From assembly GCA_003290165.1 (NCBI GenBank), contig QNQO01005766.1, positions 169,354 through 233,353 on the forward strand: DNA of 64,000 nucleotides. The letters are read 5' to 3'. This DNA comes from Berberis thunbergii. Lineage: Eukaryota > Streptophyta > Magnoliopsida > Ranunculales > Berberidaceae. The notes beneath the pieces are model-generated. The model was given only the letters and a program-made list of their open reading frames with translations, made no database searches and was not told the origin of the DNA. This document shows positions 1 to 10,870 of this stretch, one piece after another. The position numbers were made by a program, and so were the translations under genes. Position 1 is the stretch's first letter. Every line of letters starts with the position of its first letter.

Positions 1-690
1 GCCGAGTTGGAAAGGGTCAAAGAGGGTTTGGACGAGGCCATGGTTTTCTTAGCAGCTTTAGCGACAGAACTTGAAAGAAGTTCAAAAGAGTCGGGATAGG
101 TCGATAGCTGAGCAAACAGTGGTTGCTGACCATCTGACCTCTACTTTGAAATCTGTTGCTGACGCTCAGAGTGCCTTGGAAGACGAAAACATTGAGGCAA
201 TGCATAGAAGGTACCTCCATGAGACTGCTGAAGTGTAGGTTTTCTGACTCAACCAAGAACTGGATTTAGAACGCTCATGCCGAATTAAGGACGATCGTAA
301 GCTGGCAGTTGTGAAAGTAATCTAGCCAAGGTAATCGAGGAGCTAGCCAACCTGAAAACGCAATGGGATGCCAAGGAAAAATAGCTCTTTAAGGCTGCTA
401 AGACTGCCAATTCAGTAAGGTTGTTGCAGGAGGGTGGGAGCTGCTGGACTATATTGAGCAGAATCGTAAGGATTTGGACTATTCTGCTTACAAGCAGTTC
501 GTTTTCGCTATTGTGAGGAGGTGGATGATGTTTCCTCTTCCCTGCAGGGTGGCTCTGAAGCTGACCCGAGTGTCGTGGAAACAACAACCAATCTTGTCGC
601 TCCAGAGCTTGCCACTGACCCCGCCTTCCACGAAGCTGCCCCTGACTCTATTCTGCCTAATTTCGTCGCAATGAGCAGTGTTTTGTACAA
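1..690 (+). pseudogene. C-terminal part of an antisense coiled-coil ORF of the gypsy element
   Basis: In changing + frames this encodes Glu/Lys/Ala-rich coiled-coil segments (start AELERVKEGLDEAMVFLAA; near 330 IEELANLKTQWDAKEK). An acidic tail follows (521-674: DDVSSSLQGGSEADPSVVET). It runs antisense to the element, between the repeats and the missing 3' LTR. This is the same position and character as the better preserved antisense ORF at 54119-56514, whose tail also ends in an acidic, Pro/Ser-rich stretch. Function is unknown, and frameshifts mean no intact product. Confidence 0.55.
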
Positions 691-819
691 CAAAAGTTTA
701 TCAATACAAGTTTTTGTTTTTCGTGTTTTGCATTTGTGTTATACCTGTCGTACTTGCTACTTTTAATTTGTGCTTAGATTAGGCTGAATAGACTGATGTG
801 CAACCAATATTTAAGACTG

Positions 820-2825
820 GGTTTAGGTAGTCATGCTGATTTTTGTTTGTAGTAGTTTTTAGTCTGGACTAGAAACCCTTCTTAGCTTGAATGGGTCATC
901 ACTTGATAATAGTTCTAACTTAATCCTTTAAGAAGGCTTAAGTTGCAGATTAGTCACCTTTATCCAAGTGGATCAGGTTTTTGTAGTGCCATAAGCTTTA
1001 CCTCGAAAAGGAGTTAAGCTTTTGCAAAAGTTGTCTAGGTCTGGACGACTAGACTTCCATAATGAATTCCAACCCTGTGTAAAAGTTAGGGTATTTTAGA
1101 AATCATATCTTGTCTTAACAGACTAGATTTTCGCATTATACAAGCTCAATCTTGAATAAGAGTTGAGTTGTAGAAAAGTCATATATGCTCGAATGGGCTA
1201 GACTTCTATGATGAACCCTAACTTCCTGAACATGAGTTAGGTTATGGAGAAGTCATCTTGGTCTAAAACGGATTAGACTTTTGTGGTATATGGGCTCAAT
1301 CTAGAAAAAGAGCTGAGCTGTGGAGAAGTCGTCTCTGCCCGATGGGCTATATGTCTATGACATACCCTAATCCTTTATGAGAGTTAGGTTGTTTGAGAAG
1401 CCATATTTGTCCTAACAGACTAGATTTCTCTACTATACGGGCTCAACCTGAAGAGAAGTTGAGCTATTGAGAAGTCGTCTCTACCAAAAAATGGGCTAGA
1501 TTTCTATGACGAATCCTAATCCTGAACAGGAGTTAGGTTGTTGATAAAACATATTAGTCTGAACGAACTAGACGTTTTTAGTAGACGGGCTCAATCCTGT
1601 TTGAGCTATTGAGAAGTCGTCTATGTCCGAATAGGCTAGACTTCGATGATGAACCTTAATTCTGAACAGGAGCTATGTTGTTGATAAGTCATATTTGTCC
1701 GAACAGACTAGACTTTTATAGTATATAGAACTCTATGATGAACCCTAATGTTGAACATAAGTTAGGTTATGAAGAAGTCATATTCGTTCGAACAGACTAG
1801 ACTTCCGAGGTATACAGACTCAATTCTGTAAAGGAATTGACATATAGGGAAGTCGTTTTTGCTCGAATGGACTAGACTTCCATAATACATGTACGAACTC
1901 AATTTTACGGAGGAGTTGAGCCGTAGAAAATTCACCTCTGCTCGAGTGGGCTGAACTTCTATGATGAACTCTAATCCTAAACAGGAGTTAGGTTATGGAA
2001 AAGTCGTCTAGTCCGTTGGTTATGGAGAAGTCTTCTTAGTTTGAATGGACTAGACTTCTGTGGTATACGGGCTCAATCCTGAAGAGGAATTGAGCTATAA
2101 GGAAGTCATCTCTACCCGAACGGATTGGACTTTCATAATACGTGTACGGGCTCGATCATTCTCAGGAGTTGAGCCATAGAAAATTCATATCTGCCCAAGG
2201 GGATTGGACTTCTATGACAAACCCTAATCCTGAACATAAGTTAGGTTATGGAGAAGTCATTTTCGTCGGGATGGACTAGAGTTTTGTGGTATACATGCTC
2301 AATCCTGAAGAGGAATTGAGTTGTAGGGAAGTCGTCTATGCTTGAATGGACTAGAATTGTACAACAAACCTTAACCCTGAATAGAAGTTAGGTTATGGAG
2401 AAGTCATATTCGTCTCAACGGAGTAGACTTTTGTGGTATATATACGGGCTCAATCCTGAAGAGGAGTTGAGCTGAATAGAAGTTAGGTTACGGAGAAGTA
2501 ATCTTCATCCAAACGGACTAGACTTCTGTGGTATACAGGCTCAATCCTAAAAAGGAATTGAGCTGTAGTAAAGTTGTCTCTGCCCAAATGGAATAAACTT
2601 CTATAGCGAACTCTAATTCTAAATAGGAGTTAGGTTATGGAGAAGTCATCTTCATCTGAACGGACTAGACTTATGTGGTATACGGGCCCAATCCTGAAGA
2701 GGATTTGAGTTGTAGACAAGTCGGTTATGCCCGAATGGGCTAGGCTTTTATGACGAACCCTAATACTGAACATGAGTTAGGTTGTTGAGAAATTGTTTTC
2801 GTCTGAACGAACTAGACTTATTTCT
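820..2825. repeat. Tandem array of alternating ~73/74-bp half-units (~147-bp dimer)
   Basis: Two related half-units alternate. One contains GGGCTCAATCCTGAAGAGG and TTGAGCTGTAG; the other contains CCCTAATCCTGAACAGGAG and TTAGGTTATGGAG. Both end in an AGAAGTCRTCT...GGACTAGACTTCTRTG motif. About a dozen dimers are recognisable from about 1070 to 2815. Copies left of 1070 are strongly diverged, and a few half-units have been lost (for example around 1720 and 2010). There is no coding potential. Confidence 0.85.
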
Positions 2826-3590
2826 AGCGGACTAGGTCACTTATGCGGTGAAATTTCGACTTCTAAATAGGACTAGACTCATTCGTTGTTCGTCATCTTG
2901 GCTCTTTATGTGGGTTAGGTCTCTTTAAGCAGACTAGGTCGCTTATCCGCGATGAGTTGTCACAGAACTGGACTCGAACCGCTTTGCAGCACCGTCGTTC
3001 CTTAGGCAAACTAGGTCACTTAGACATGTTAAGTTGTCGACATCTTTAATAAGACTAGATTTGGCCGATGTGCACCATTGTGGTCCCCTTCATCAAACCA
3101 GATTATTCGAGAGCGATGAGTCGTCGCAAGACTGAGCTCGGTTCGCTTTTTGCAGTGTCGTGGTTCCTTAGGCGGACTAGGTCACTTAGATGTGGCGACA
3201 TTTTGACATCCTTAATAGGACTAGACTCGCCTGTTGTGTGCCATCATGGTCCCCTTGGTCAGACCAGGTTATTCGAGCGCGGTAAGCCGTCGTAAGACTG
3301 AGCTCGATCTACTTTGCTGTGTCGTAGTTCCCTAACGAACTAGGTCACTTAGACACTGCAAGTTGTCGACATCCTTAATAGGACTAGACTCATCCACTGT
3401 GCGCCATCGTGGTCCCCTTGATCGGATTAGGTTATTCGAGCGCAATGAGCTGACGCAAGACTGGGCCGGGTCCGCTTTGCAGTGTCGTGGTTCCTTAGGC
3501 GGACAAGGTCACTTAGACCGGCGAGTTGTTGGCATTCCTAATAGGACTAAACTCGGGCTTTGTGCGCTATCGTGGTCCCCTAATAGTATC
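2826..3590. repeat. Tandem array, about 164-bp unit
   Basis: The anchor ACTAGGTCACTTAGA recurs near 3009, 3176, 3339 and (as ACAAGGTCACTTAGA) 3504, giving spacings of about 163-167 bp. A more degenerate copy precedes at about 2843-2960. Each unit also carries a CATCGTGGTCCCCTT-like string and a TTATTCGAGCGC-like string. The array lies directly 3' (element sense, minus) of the protease frame. Open frames here (for example 3068-3295 and 3363-3668 on +) are by-products of the repeat. Confidence 0.85.
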
Positions 3591-4080
3591 TACCTTATTA
3601 TCAGGGTGGTACTTGAGGCATTGAGGCCAAGTATAAACCATCACTCCCATCTGATGGAGCTTGCCTAGAATCATGATGTATACAGAGGAGGCGTCTACGA
3701 CAATGATATTCGTAATTAGAATGCTCATTAGGTCTGTCTCCCCTGCTACCACGTGCATGATGTTTCCAACTGGATAACTTTGCGCGCCACTGAAGTTGAT
3801 CATGGCTTGCTTGTGCAGCTTCAACTCTTCTTCCTTAGCTGCATCACACGTAACGCCTCTAAAAATAAGATGTTGGTTGATCTCCCCTTATCCACCACAC
3901 TCCATTTTTCTATCTCGATCATGATGACCAGTGCATCATTGTGCGAGGAGTGGAACCATTGCATGTCTTGTTCTATGAATGCCAGATTCAAGATCGGGTG
4001 CTTTATTCGGGCATGTTGGATAGAGCGGTTTCTATAGTAGAAACATGTCCACAGTTCTTGGACGACTCTTTTCCTTGACA
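3567..4080 (-). pseudogene. Retropepsin region of pol-less Tat-type element
   Basis: The segment VVDASSVYIMILGKLHQMG followed by QCLKYHPDNKVDTIRG matches the C-terminal flap and helix region of plant gypsy aspartic proteases (consensus VVDAPSAYNxILGRPxL...HQxLKY). Upstream on the same strand, an HDALVIMIEIEKWSVV-like string is the pre-active-site part. The D(T/S)G triad is not intact in a readable frame. The frame stops at 3567 and tandem repeats begin immediately after it. Confidence 0.7.
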
Positions 4081-4239
4081 AGTTTTAACGTTCCTTGACC
4101 GTTCCGGCTCGTCATGTGCACTATGTAGGACGTAGTTAACGACCGCCTTTCTTTCCTCTGCCTATGGTGCATGCTTCTCCTTTTCTTTCCCTCGGAGTTG
4201 TTTTTTGTCAAAACTTATGAATTCCTGGAGCCTCCCCTT

Positions 4240-5564
4240 TTATATCTATTACTCAATATCATTCATGAGACTTTGACAGTCCTGAGTAATGTGACCATGG
4301 TCCTTGTGATAAGGACAATACTTCTTATCACGCCTTGACGGTCACTCTTGAGTTTCGAGGGCCATTTTACGTTTTCAAGCTCTTCATGGTGGAGAGGATC
4401 TTGGACAGATTGGCGTTGAGCGAGGAGTAGTTGGGATACCTTGTATTGACGTAGTTGGCAACCTTGTCAGATCCGACCTTGTTGTTGCTTCGCCTCCTTT
4501 TGGATTTGTCATCCTCACGCTTCTTTTCATCTCCTTTCCCAGTGAGGAATTGTTTGACCTCATTCTTGCTTCCCTTTCTTGGTCGCTAGCATCTTCTCAA
4601 GAGTGATGTACTTTTGCACACTCTTTAGTAAGTCTGCCATGTCTTTTGGAGGCACCAAAGTGAGGATGTTGTAAAAGTAGCCTCCCCGGTGGCCGAAAGT
4701 GGAGGTGATAACAGACGTGTCGTCACTGCAACTGTCAATCAAAGTCAGTTTGTCGTTTAAGTGAGTGACATATTCCCTAAGGGTCTCACTGTGTTTCTTC
4801 TTGAGGCTGATCAGATAGTAGGCCCCTTCTTAATATGCTGATTCCCTATGAACCAGGTGATGAACGCCTTTTTCAATACCTGAAATGAATCAATGGACCT
4901 TGGCTGAAGGTTGTGGAAGCAAGTCAATAAAGTCGTTTTCAGGATGGTAGGAAAAATCCTACACAAAATGGATTCTAAACTCTCATTCAACGCCATCACA
5001 TGGTGGTAATGGCTTAAGTGATCAGATGTCCCATCGAAGAATCGAGCTTTGGGGGGATAAACTTGTTTGGCAAGGCACGCTCATGATCCCCTCAAATAAC
5101 AGAAGGACGGTAAGATCATACAAGACGTTTGGATTGGTCGCTCCCAGCCGAAGTGGGTTCTCGACTATGGTCACGTTTGCCTATGAGGCGTGGTTTCCGC
5201 TGCCTTTTTCGTTCATCGAGTTTCCCTTCTAGCCAGCTCTTTGGTCCTCAACATGAAAGTTGTCTCTCTCATGGATATGCTCTTTAGCGTCTTCTTAGGC
5301 CAGGTACCTCCCCGGGTTTTAACCATTCTTGGATGGTGGCCATCGATCCTAGGTAAGCCTTTCCACCACTTGCGTAAGATGATTCATATGGAACACAATT
5401 TGATCTATGCGGGGGTCAGCCACAACTGCCTTGGTGTCTGAGCCTTGCTACTACTCTGCTTCCTCGATTAGATCGACCAGGCCTGGTAGCGTGGCTTCCT
5501 TGGCCGAAGCGTCTTCTGGCTCGGTATTGTTATTGTTAGCTCGGGATCTAGTGTTGGTGACCAT
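4240..5564 (-). pseudogene. gag of pol-less Tat-type element (broken)
   Basis: The probable start is the ATG at 5564 (MVTNTRSRANNNNTE). The retrotransposon gag core follows: a segment with MALNESLESILCRIFP, then PRSIDSFQVLKKAFITWFIG, then LREYVTHLNDKLTLID, then PPKDMADLLKSVQKYITLEK and a basic AATKKGK-like tail. About 4330-4260 encodes a CCHC-type knuckle, [14 protein letters not shown]. Several frameshifts and stops separate the segments, so it cannot be translated as one protein. Gag would form the cytoplasmic virus-like particle. Confidence 0.8.
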
Positions 5565-5626
5565 GTTTCGAGACTATGTTGGTTCAAAAGAGCTTATGTC
5601 TTCGTTTCAAGGAAATCTTGTCGTTT

Positions 5627-5645
5627 TCTCACAGACAATGCCAAA
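5627..5645 (-). other. Primer-binding site of the gypsy element
   Basis: The minus strand reads TTTGGCATTGTCTGTGAGA one base after the LTR end. It corresponds to the TTTGGCGTCGTCCRTGG motif in the same place in the two other gypsy elements. The tRNA primer was not identified. Confidence 0.55.
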
Positions 5646-5646
5646 T

Positions 5647-6221
5647 TGATGTATCCAAATTCGTCCTTGTTGATTCCTTACCTGCAAAATAAACAACACC
5701 GAGCCAAGAACCACCATTGTGGTGGACAAAGACACTCTGATGCTAAAGTCAGATGACTAAATAAGGATGGATGTAGACTGTAAAATTGGATTATAAGTGC
5801 GTACATTTCTCATCCATTTTGTTCACTTTATTTAGTGAGTATTTCACTCACTCTACTGTTGATGTGTAATAGATAGAGGAGATCTCGCTCACAATCGTAC
5901 CCATCCATGACTGAGTTCCATTCGACACTTGCTCTATTTGGGATCCAATGTTTGATTGGGTCAAAAGTTGTGCAAATGGATCTTGAGCTTGTGACCGCTC
6001 AAAGATTTGTGTTCAAGCTATATTGTCTTGGGCTAAGCTCCAAGATTCGCACCACGTTGCGCCCTCATAATCTGAGCTTGGGCGTCTGACTTACGGGCCG
6101 AACAGTGACTAGGTTGGGTTGGGCCATGCTTCGGTCTGCTTGAGACTGCGCTGAGGCCTCTCTGTATTAGGATTTACTTGTGCCACGTGTATGCTATGAT
6201 CAATGACTGTTTGATGTCTCA
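5647..6221 (-). repeat. 5' LTR of the pol-less gypsy element
   Basis: On the minus strand it starts TGAGACATCAAAC and ends ACATCA just before the primer-binding site. Start and end resemble the other Tat-type LTRs here (start TGATGATACATCA, end TGCATCA). A partner LTR is outside the window, so no target-site duplication can be checked. The borders are assigned by similarity to the other elements, not by pairwise LTR comparison. Confidence 0.65.
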
Positions 6222-7034
6222 TTGAAAATGACTCATTTATATTTATGGGCGGAATGTCACATTTAAAGTTTAAATCATTACATGCATTTACAGGTCCCCC
6301 AGACAATTGGCAAACAGCAAAAGTCAATTGATAGGGATATCAATCAATTTTCAATCCAAAAATTAAAATTTATGATTCCTCCAAAAAAAGGTAGATTAAA
6401 ATTTTTTACATCAAATATCTGAACTCTAATTACAAATCACGCTATGTAAGCTATTGTAAGCATGAGCTCAATTCAAATATAACAGAGATTAGAATGGTAA
6501 CGAGTATTGCTAAATAATATGCACAAGGCTGAAACAAGGTTGAAGGTGACTGAAGGGGACTTGTTTTCGCTATAATTGAAGGGCAGGTGGTGGTCCTTCC
6601 CACTAGCAGATTTTAAATAAAAATCTTAACAAGGGAATCTTTCTACATGATGGGATTTGTCGAATTTTCTCAAGGTAATACAATTTCTCTTTTGTTTTGT
6701 TTTGTGTTATTTTGCGTTAGTATTTCATAGATCGTGACTTCTTAAAAATTGATATTTCTTTAATTAATCTATATAGAGAGCCAGGCCAAGCGTGATGCGT
6801 CAGGGAGCCTCAATATCCTCCATCATCTTAGAGATCCTCATAAATTCACTAATCAAACACAAACACACGCAAAAAAATCCCCTAGCGCTAGGGGCCAGAC
6901 TCTCTAGAATTGGGGATCTCAAAATAAGGCTATCCACTCTAACCGCATTTGCTTCATCCTGCAACTTATTCTTCGATTTGAAGAAAACAAACACCTTGCT
7001 GAATGTGGTTGTGAGACCCTGGAGTGGACAGATC

Positions 7035-7070
<36 letters not shown>
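7035..7070. repeat. (TGAGGG)6 microsatellite
   Basis: Six perfect copies of TGAGGG. The unit is one base away from the plant telomere unit TTTAGGG but is not telomeric. Read on minus it encodes alternating His-Pro. Confidence 0.95.
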
Positions 7071-7071
<1 letters not shown>

Positions 7072-7831
7072 TGGAGCCCAATAGGCTCAAGAGGGGTTGG
7101 ACAAGCTACAAAGGGACAAATAATCTCACATCGCTTGGGTGCGGAAAGGGGAGGATCTACTTATGTGTGATGTCAGATCCTCATAATAAAATGTCTTTTA
7201 AAGCCGTGCGGACCGATTGAATCCAAAGTGAATAATATCTTACTGTACAGATCAGATCGTTATAGTGATCCATTGATCTCAGAACCGAAGTTTTCTTAAA
7301 AAACCGAAAGCAAATTAACAACACAACCTAAGAAAACCATGCAAGAGTTATGGAAAGCATGCTCATTAAAATACCTAGTGGCTAGTAGGGTATAAGGAAC
7401 CTTTAATAAGAAAGAGATGCGACAACATTATTAATTTCCATAAGGTCCAAAAAATGATCAAAACAGGAATAATTTATGCTTGGATCCCTTTTTTTCTATG
7501 CTAGAGAAGAGACTCATCTCCAGACAATTATCAAAGTGGATGGTACTATAGACTTAGATTGTATGTAATACAGCTGGAGATATTGTCTCCAAGCATTCAC
7601 AGCCATTTCTCACTGAGGTTCAGATGGAAGTGGTTGTCAACTTCAATTCAACTCTAAAGTAAGGCACCCACCTAACATTTCCTTACAATAATATAATATA
7701 CATCTCGTGAACCATGCGAGGGATTGCAAGACACAAGTCCCCTGGATGTTGGAGGCTAGGGGTCTCATGACATGGAATTATTCGTAGTGCATGTCGTAGT
7801 CCTTGCCTGTGAAGATGCGTTTTTTGCTCTC

Positions 7832-7919
7832 ATTTTGGTCATTTTAAACAAAAGATAAAGAGAGTGCTGTATGTGTGCTAATTAATTTTGGTCATTTTAA
7901 ACAAAAGATAAAGAGAGTG
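7832..7919. repeat. 35-bp direct repeat
   Basis: The string beginning ATTTTGGTCATTTTAAACAA and ending AGATAAAGAGAGTG occurs at 7832-7866 and again, identical, at 7885-7919, with an 18-bp spacer. Confidence 0.9.
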
Positions 7920-8221
7920 GTTAGTAAACTAATTTGGAGTCCATGATGCCACCATAATCACCTAGTCTAGGTCGAAGAAATGGTTGGAATGAACTTTAGT
8001 CTGAATGTAAGAAATGTCATCAAGTGAGCAATATATCATTATTTTTTTAATTTTATTGATGAGAATGCTTACGAAGGAGTTGACTGGTCAAGTCGTTTTG
8101 ATTTTTGTGACTAGGTTTTGACTCGTTCTACCTGCACGCATATTCAATATTTTTTTATTTTATTACAAAATTGAATAATAAGAAAAATATTATTAAATTT
8201 GTAAACAAAATAATTATATAA

Positions 8222-8480
8222 ATAAATTAGGGGCTTCAAATAAATTACATTAGGTGCATAGGTATAATTAATCAATGTTTGAAAGTGTCTGATTTTTATT
8301 GTAAAAGTATTAAATGTGGATGACAAAATGGAAAATCCAAAGTGATGTGAGGGCATTTTTATAATTTATAGATAATTGAAGGACTTCAAATAAATTATAT
8401 TAGGAGATTATGTATAATTAATTAAAGTTTACAGGGAATTGATTTTAATTGTAAATAGTTTAAATTTGGAAGGATAAAAA
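8222..8480. repeat. Diverged tandem duplication, ~150-bp spacing
   Basis: The block starting GGGGCTTCAAATAAATTACA (about 8229) is repeated as GAAGGACTTCAAATAAATTA (about 8376). Downstream similarity runs over about 100 bp (GTATAATTAAT, TTTTAATTGTAAA). It is AT-rich and non-coding. Confidence 0.65.
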
Positions 8481-9549
8481 TGATATAAATGAGTAATAAC
8501 ATTATTCATTTGAATGACATAAACACTCATTTCACTTTTTTTTCCCATCTTTTGAAAAAAAAAATTCTTGTAAATACCATAGAGTTGAGAGGGCAAAATG
8601 GAAAAAGAAAATCAAGTTGAAGACAAATCATTGTTCATCCGATGGAACTTTCGTTATATTGTTCAGAATTATCGATTTTAGATACACATTTCTGCTATAC
8701 TTATTTATATTAGTATTTTGTTTCCTTTATCAATTAAAAGAGGTCCTTAAGTCTCACTCTTTATATATACTGGGGTGTCGACGCGCTCTATGTGCGTGAA
8801 TATTCAGTATTTTTTGATGATATGAACAATAATATAATTTCAAGATTTTGATAGATGGTATCTTCACTTTTAAAATTGCATAAGATTAACACATTTTTAT
8901 CATCATGGGTTCAAAAGAATTGTAAAATGACATCAAAATTATTCTAAATCATATTATCTTAACAGTTATTTTGGACTAAAATTTTAAATGAAAATCGAAA
9001 TCGGAAACAATGAAATAAACATTTAACTCACCTTTCTAGTGTAATGAAAAGTGACTGAGACCCACTTTAAGCTCGGTCTCGCTTGGTTAGTAGAGGAACT
9101 TTTTCAAGTTGCTGAGGATTCATTATTTAACACCACTGGCGTCAAGATTTAATGCTAAACCATCTTTTGAGATAAAAAGAAAGATGTTGAAAAGTGTGGG
9201 GTTTTTAAGTAGTTTAAACTTAAAGTAAGGGCATATTTGAGAGTTTAATCTCAAACTCATGTGGAGAGGCTCTTTTGGGTTTTCAAAATATGGCGAGAGC
9301 ATTTTAGAAATTTCAAAATCTGGACACACAACTCTAGCCCAAATTCAATTGCAGTTATAAAGTAGAGAATTGAACCTCCTTTCCATAAGGTTAGTGTGCA
9401 AAGACAGTAAGATCCCTTCTTTCTCTCTCAAATATTCAAGTTTTATTTCAGTGCAATTTAATCATTGATTCAGGTATGTTTTCTAACCAAATCTCTTAGT
9501 AATTAGTAATTAAATTTAACATCTATTCAAATACATAGATAATCTATTA

Positions 9550-10867
9550 GAGCATCTCCAACGGTAAAAGTTAAAATGGGGGATAAATTATCCCCCATTT
9601 TATTCAAAAGCTAAATTTAGGGGTTCCTCCACTCCAACCACATTCCCTATTTTAATTTTTTCATCATTATTTTAATATATCTTCAACTTTTTTTATACCA
9701 ATTTAATTTCAATTATACTATTATTAATTTCAACTTAATATAATTATATTAATAAGTTTCAATTATATTATTATAATATTATTAAATATATATGGGGGGA
9801 AAATATTATTAAATATTAACTTAAATATTATTAAATATAATATTATTAATTTCAAATTAAAGAAGGGGGAAAAGTAGTTGAGGGTTTATTTTATTATTAG
9901 ATGGATTTTAGGGAATAGTTAATTTTTCCCTAAATTTAGAGGGAAGTTGAGCCAAAAGCTATTATAGGGAGCAAAAATTCTAAATGTCGAGGAAGTGGGC
10001 GAGGAAATGAGCGAGGGGAGGGAGGTGGCGGGATGGGGACCGTTCATCCCGCCACCTCCCTCCCCTCGTTCAATATCTCCTAAAATAATTTTTTGGCTAT
10101 TTTAACGGGATGATTGGAGATGAGCATCTTCAGTCATCCCCAAAGCTATTTTAGGGGATTGGTTGTGAAAATTTTTGCTCCAATCATCCCCCTAAACAAA
10201 CCCTTATAATAACTTCACATACAACTTTTTCCTAAATTTAGGGGGAAGTTAACCATCCTCTATATTTCATATAATAATAAAATATTTTCAATATTTAATT
10301 TTCTAAATAAAAATAAAAATAAAAGGAAATTAAATTAAGTTGAAATTAATACTAAAATTTTAAATAATGATAAATAAAATCCCAAATTATATTTAATTAC
10401 TCAAATTATATTTAATTAGTCAAAAGAAAATTATATTATATTTAAATAATGTTAAAACCTAATTATTAATACTAAGTTTTTTTTAAAAATTCCCAAATCT
10501 TTTAATTAGACAAATTTAAATAAAATTGAAATTAATAATAGTATAATAGAAAAAGTATCTAAATAATAGTATAATTGAAATTAATAATATTATATATTTA
10601 AGTTGAAATTAATAATATATTTAATAATATTGTAATAATATAATTAAAACTAATAATAGTATAATTATATTAATTTGAAATTAATAATAGTATACTTGAA
10701 ATTACAATAGTATAGAAAATATGAAGATATATTAAAATAATGATGAAAAAGTTAAAATAGGGGATGTGGTTGGAGTCATGAAGAAATATGGGACCCCTAA
10801 ATTTAGCTTTTAATTAAAATGAGGGATGGTTCATCCCACATTTTAACTTTTACTATTCGAGATGCTC
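9550..10867. mobile_element. PIF/Harbinger-like non-autonomous inverted-repeat element
   Basis: The termini are GAGCATCTCCAACGG at the left and the inverted ATTCGAGATGCTC at the right, flanked on both sides by the trinucleotide TTA (9547-9549 and 10868-10870), as expected for Tourist/PIF elements. The inverted arms extend inward about 200 bp with several mismatches (AAGCTAAATTTAGG / CCTAAATTTAGCTT). The interior is AT-rich, rich in the unit TTAATAATAGTATAATT, and has no transposase. A second, inner inverted-repeat unit (about 9895-10260) appears nested in it. A relative with the same ends and TSD spans 47544-57726. Confidence 0.8.
10012..10068. repeat. Perfect 24-bp hairpin, GC-rich
   Basis: The arms 10012-10035 (starting CGAGGGGAGGGAGG) and 10045-10068 are exact reverse complements, with a 9-base loop GGGACCGTT. 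It is strikingly GC-rich inside an AT-rich element. Confidence 0.95.
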
Positions 10868-10870
10868 TTA

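Larger units (their letters stand above)
1..6221 (-). mobile_element. Ty3/gypsy Tat-type LTR retrotransposon, pol-less, left end off window
   Basis: Read on the minus strand the order is: LTR (6221-5647), primer-binding site, gag, zinc knuckle, protease, two tandem-repeat arrays, then an ORF on the opposite strand. Gag and protease closely match those of the two other gypsy elements in this window (for example the gag string SIDSFQVL is shared with the element at 47.7 kb). No reverse transcriptase, RNase H or integrase is visible between protease (ends about 3567) and the repeats, so the copy is a pol-deleted or non-autonomous derivative. The second LTR must lie left of base 1. Stops and frameshifts throughout show it is dead. 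Confidence 0.8.
6222..9549. other. Intergenic, AT-rich; no gene recognised
   Basis: No protein of known family is visible. It holds a (TGAGGG)6 run, a 35-bp direct repeat (7832-7866 and 7885-7919), a diverged tandem duplication at 8222-8480, and two copies of a motif around TGCACGCATATTCAATATTT (near 8130) and TGTGCGTGAATATTCAGTAT (near 8780). About 7085-7250 (TCTCACATCGCTTGGGTGCG ... AAAGCCGTGCGGACC) resembles a widespread short plant repeat of LTR/TRIM character, which I cannot place further. The minus ORF at 6800-7090 owes its His-Pro run to the hexamer repeat. Confidence 0.5.

Noticed and set aside
820..3590. Regularly spaced repeats that might suggest a CRISPR-like array
   Set aside because: Units are contiguous 73-164 bp tandem repeats without unique spacers, in a plant retrotransposon; not CRISPR.
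3068..3668. Plus-strand ORFs of 75-101 aa
   Set aside because: They are made of the 164-bp tandem repeat and repeat the same motifs; no protein family.
6800..7090. 96-aa minus ORF with a His-Pro run
   Set aside because: The run is the antisense of (TGAGGG)6 and the rest matches nothing I know.
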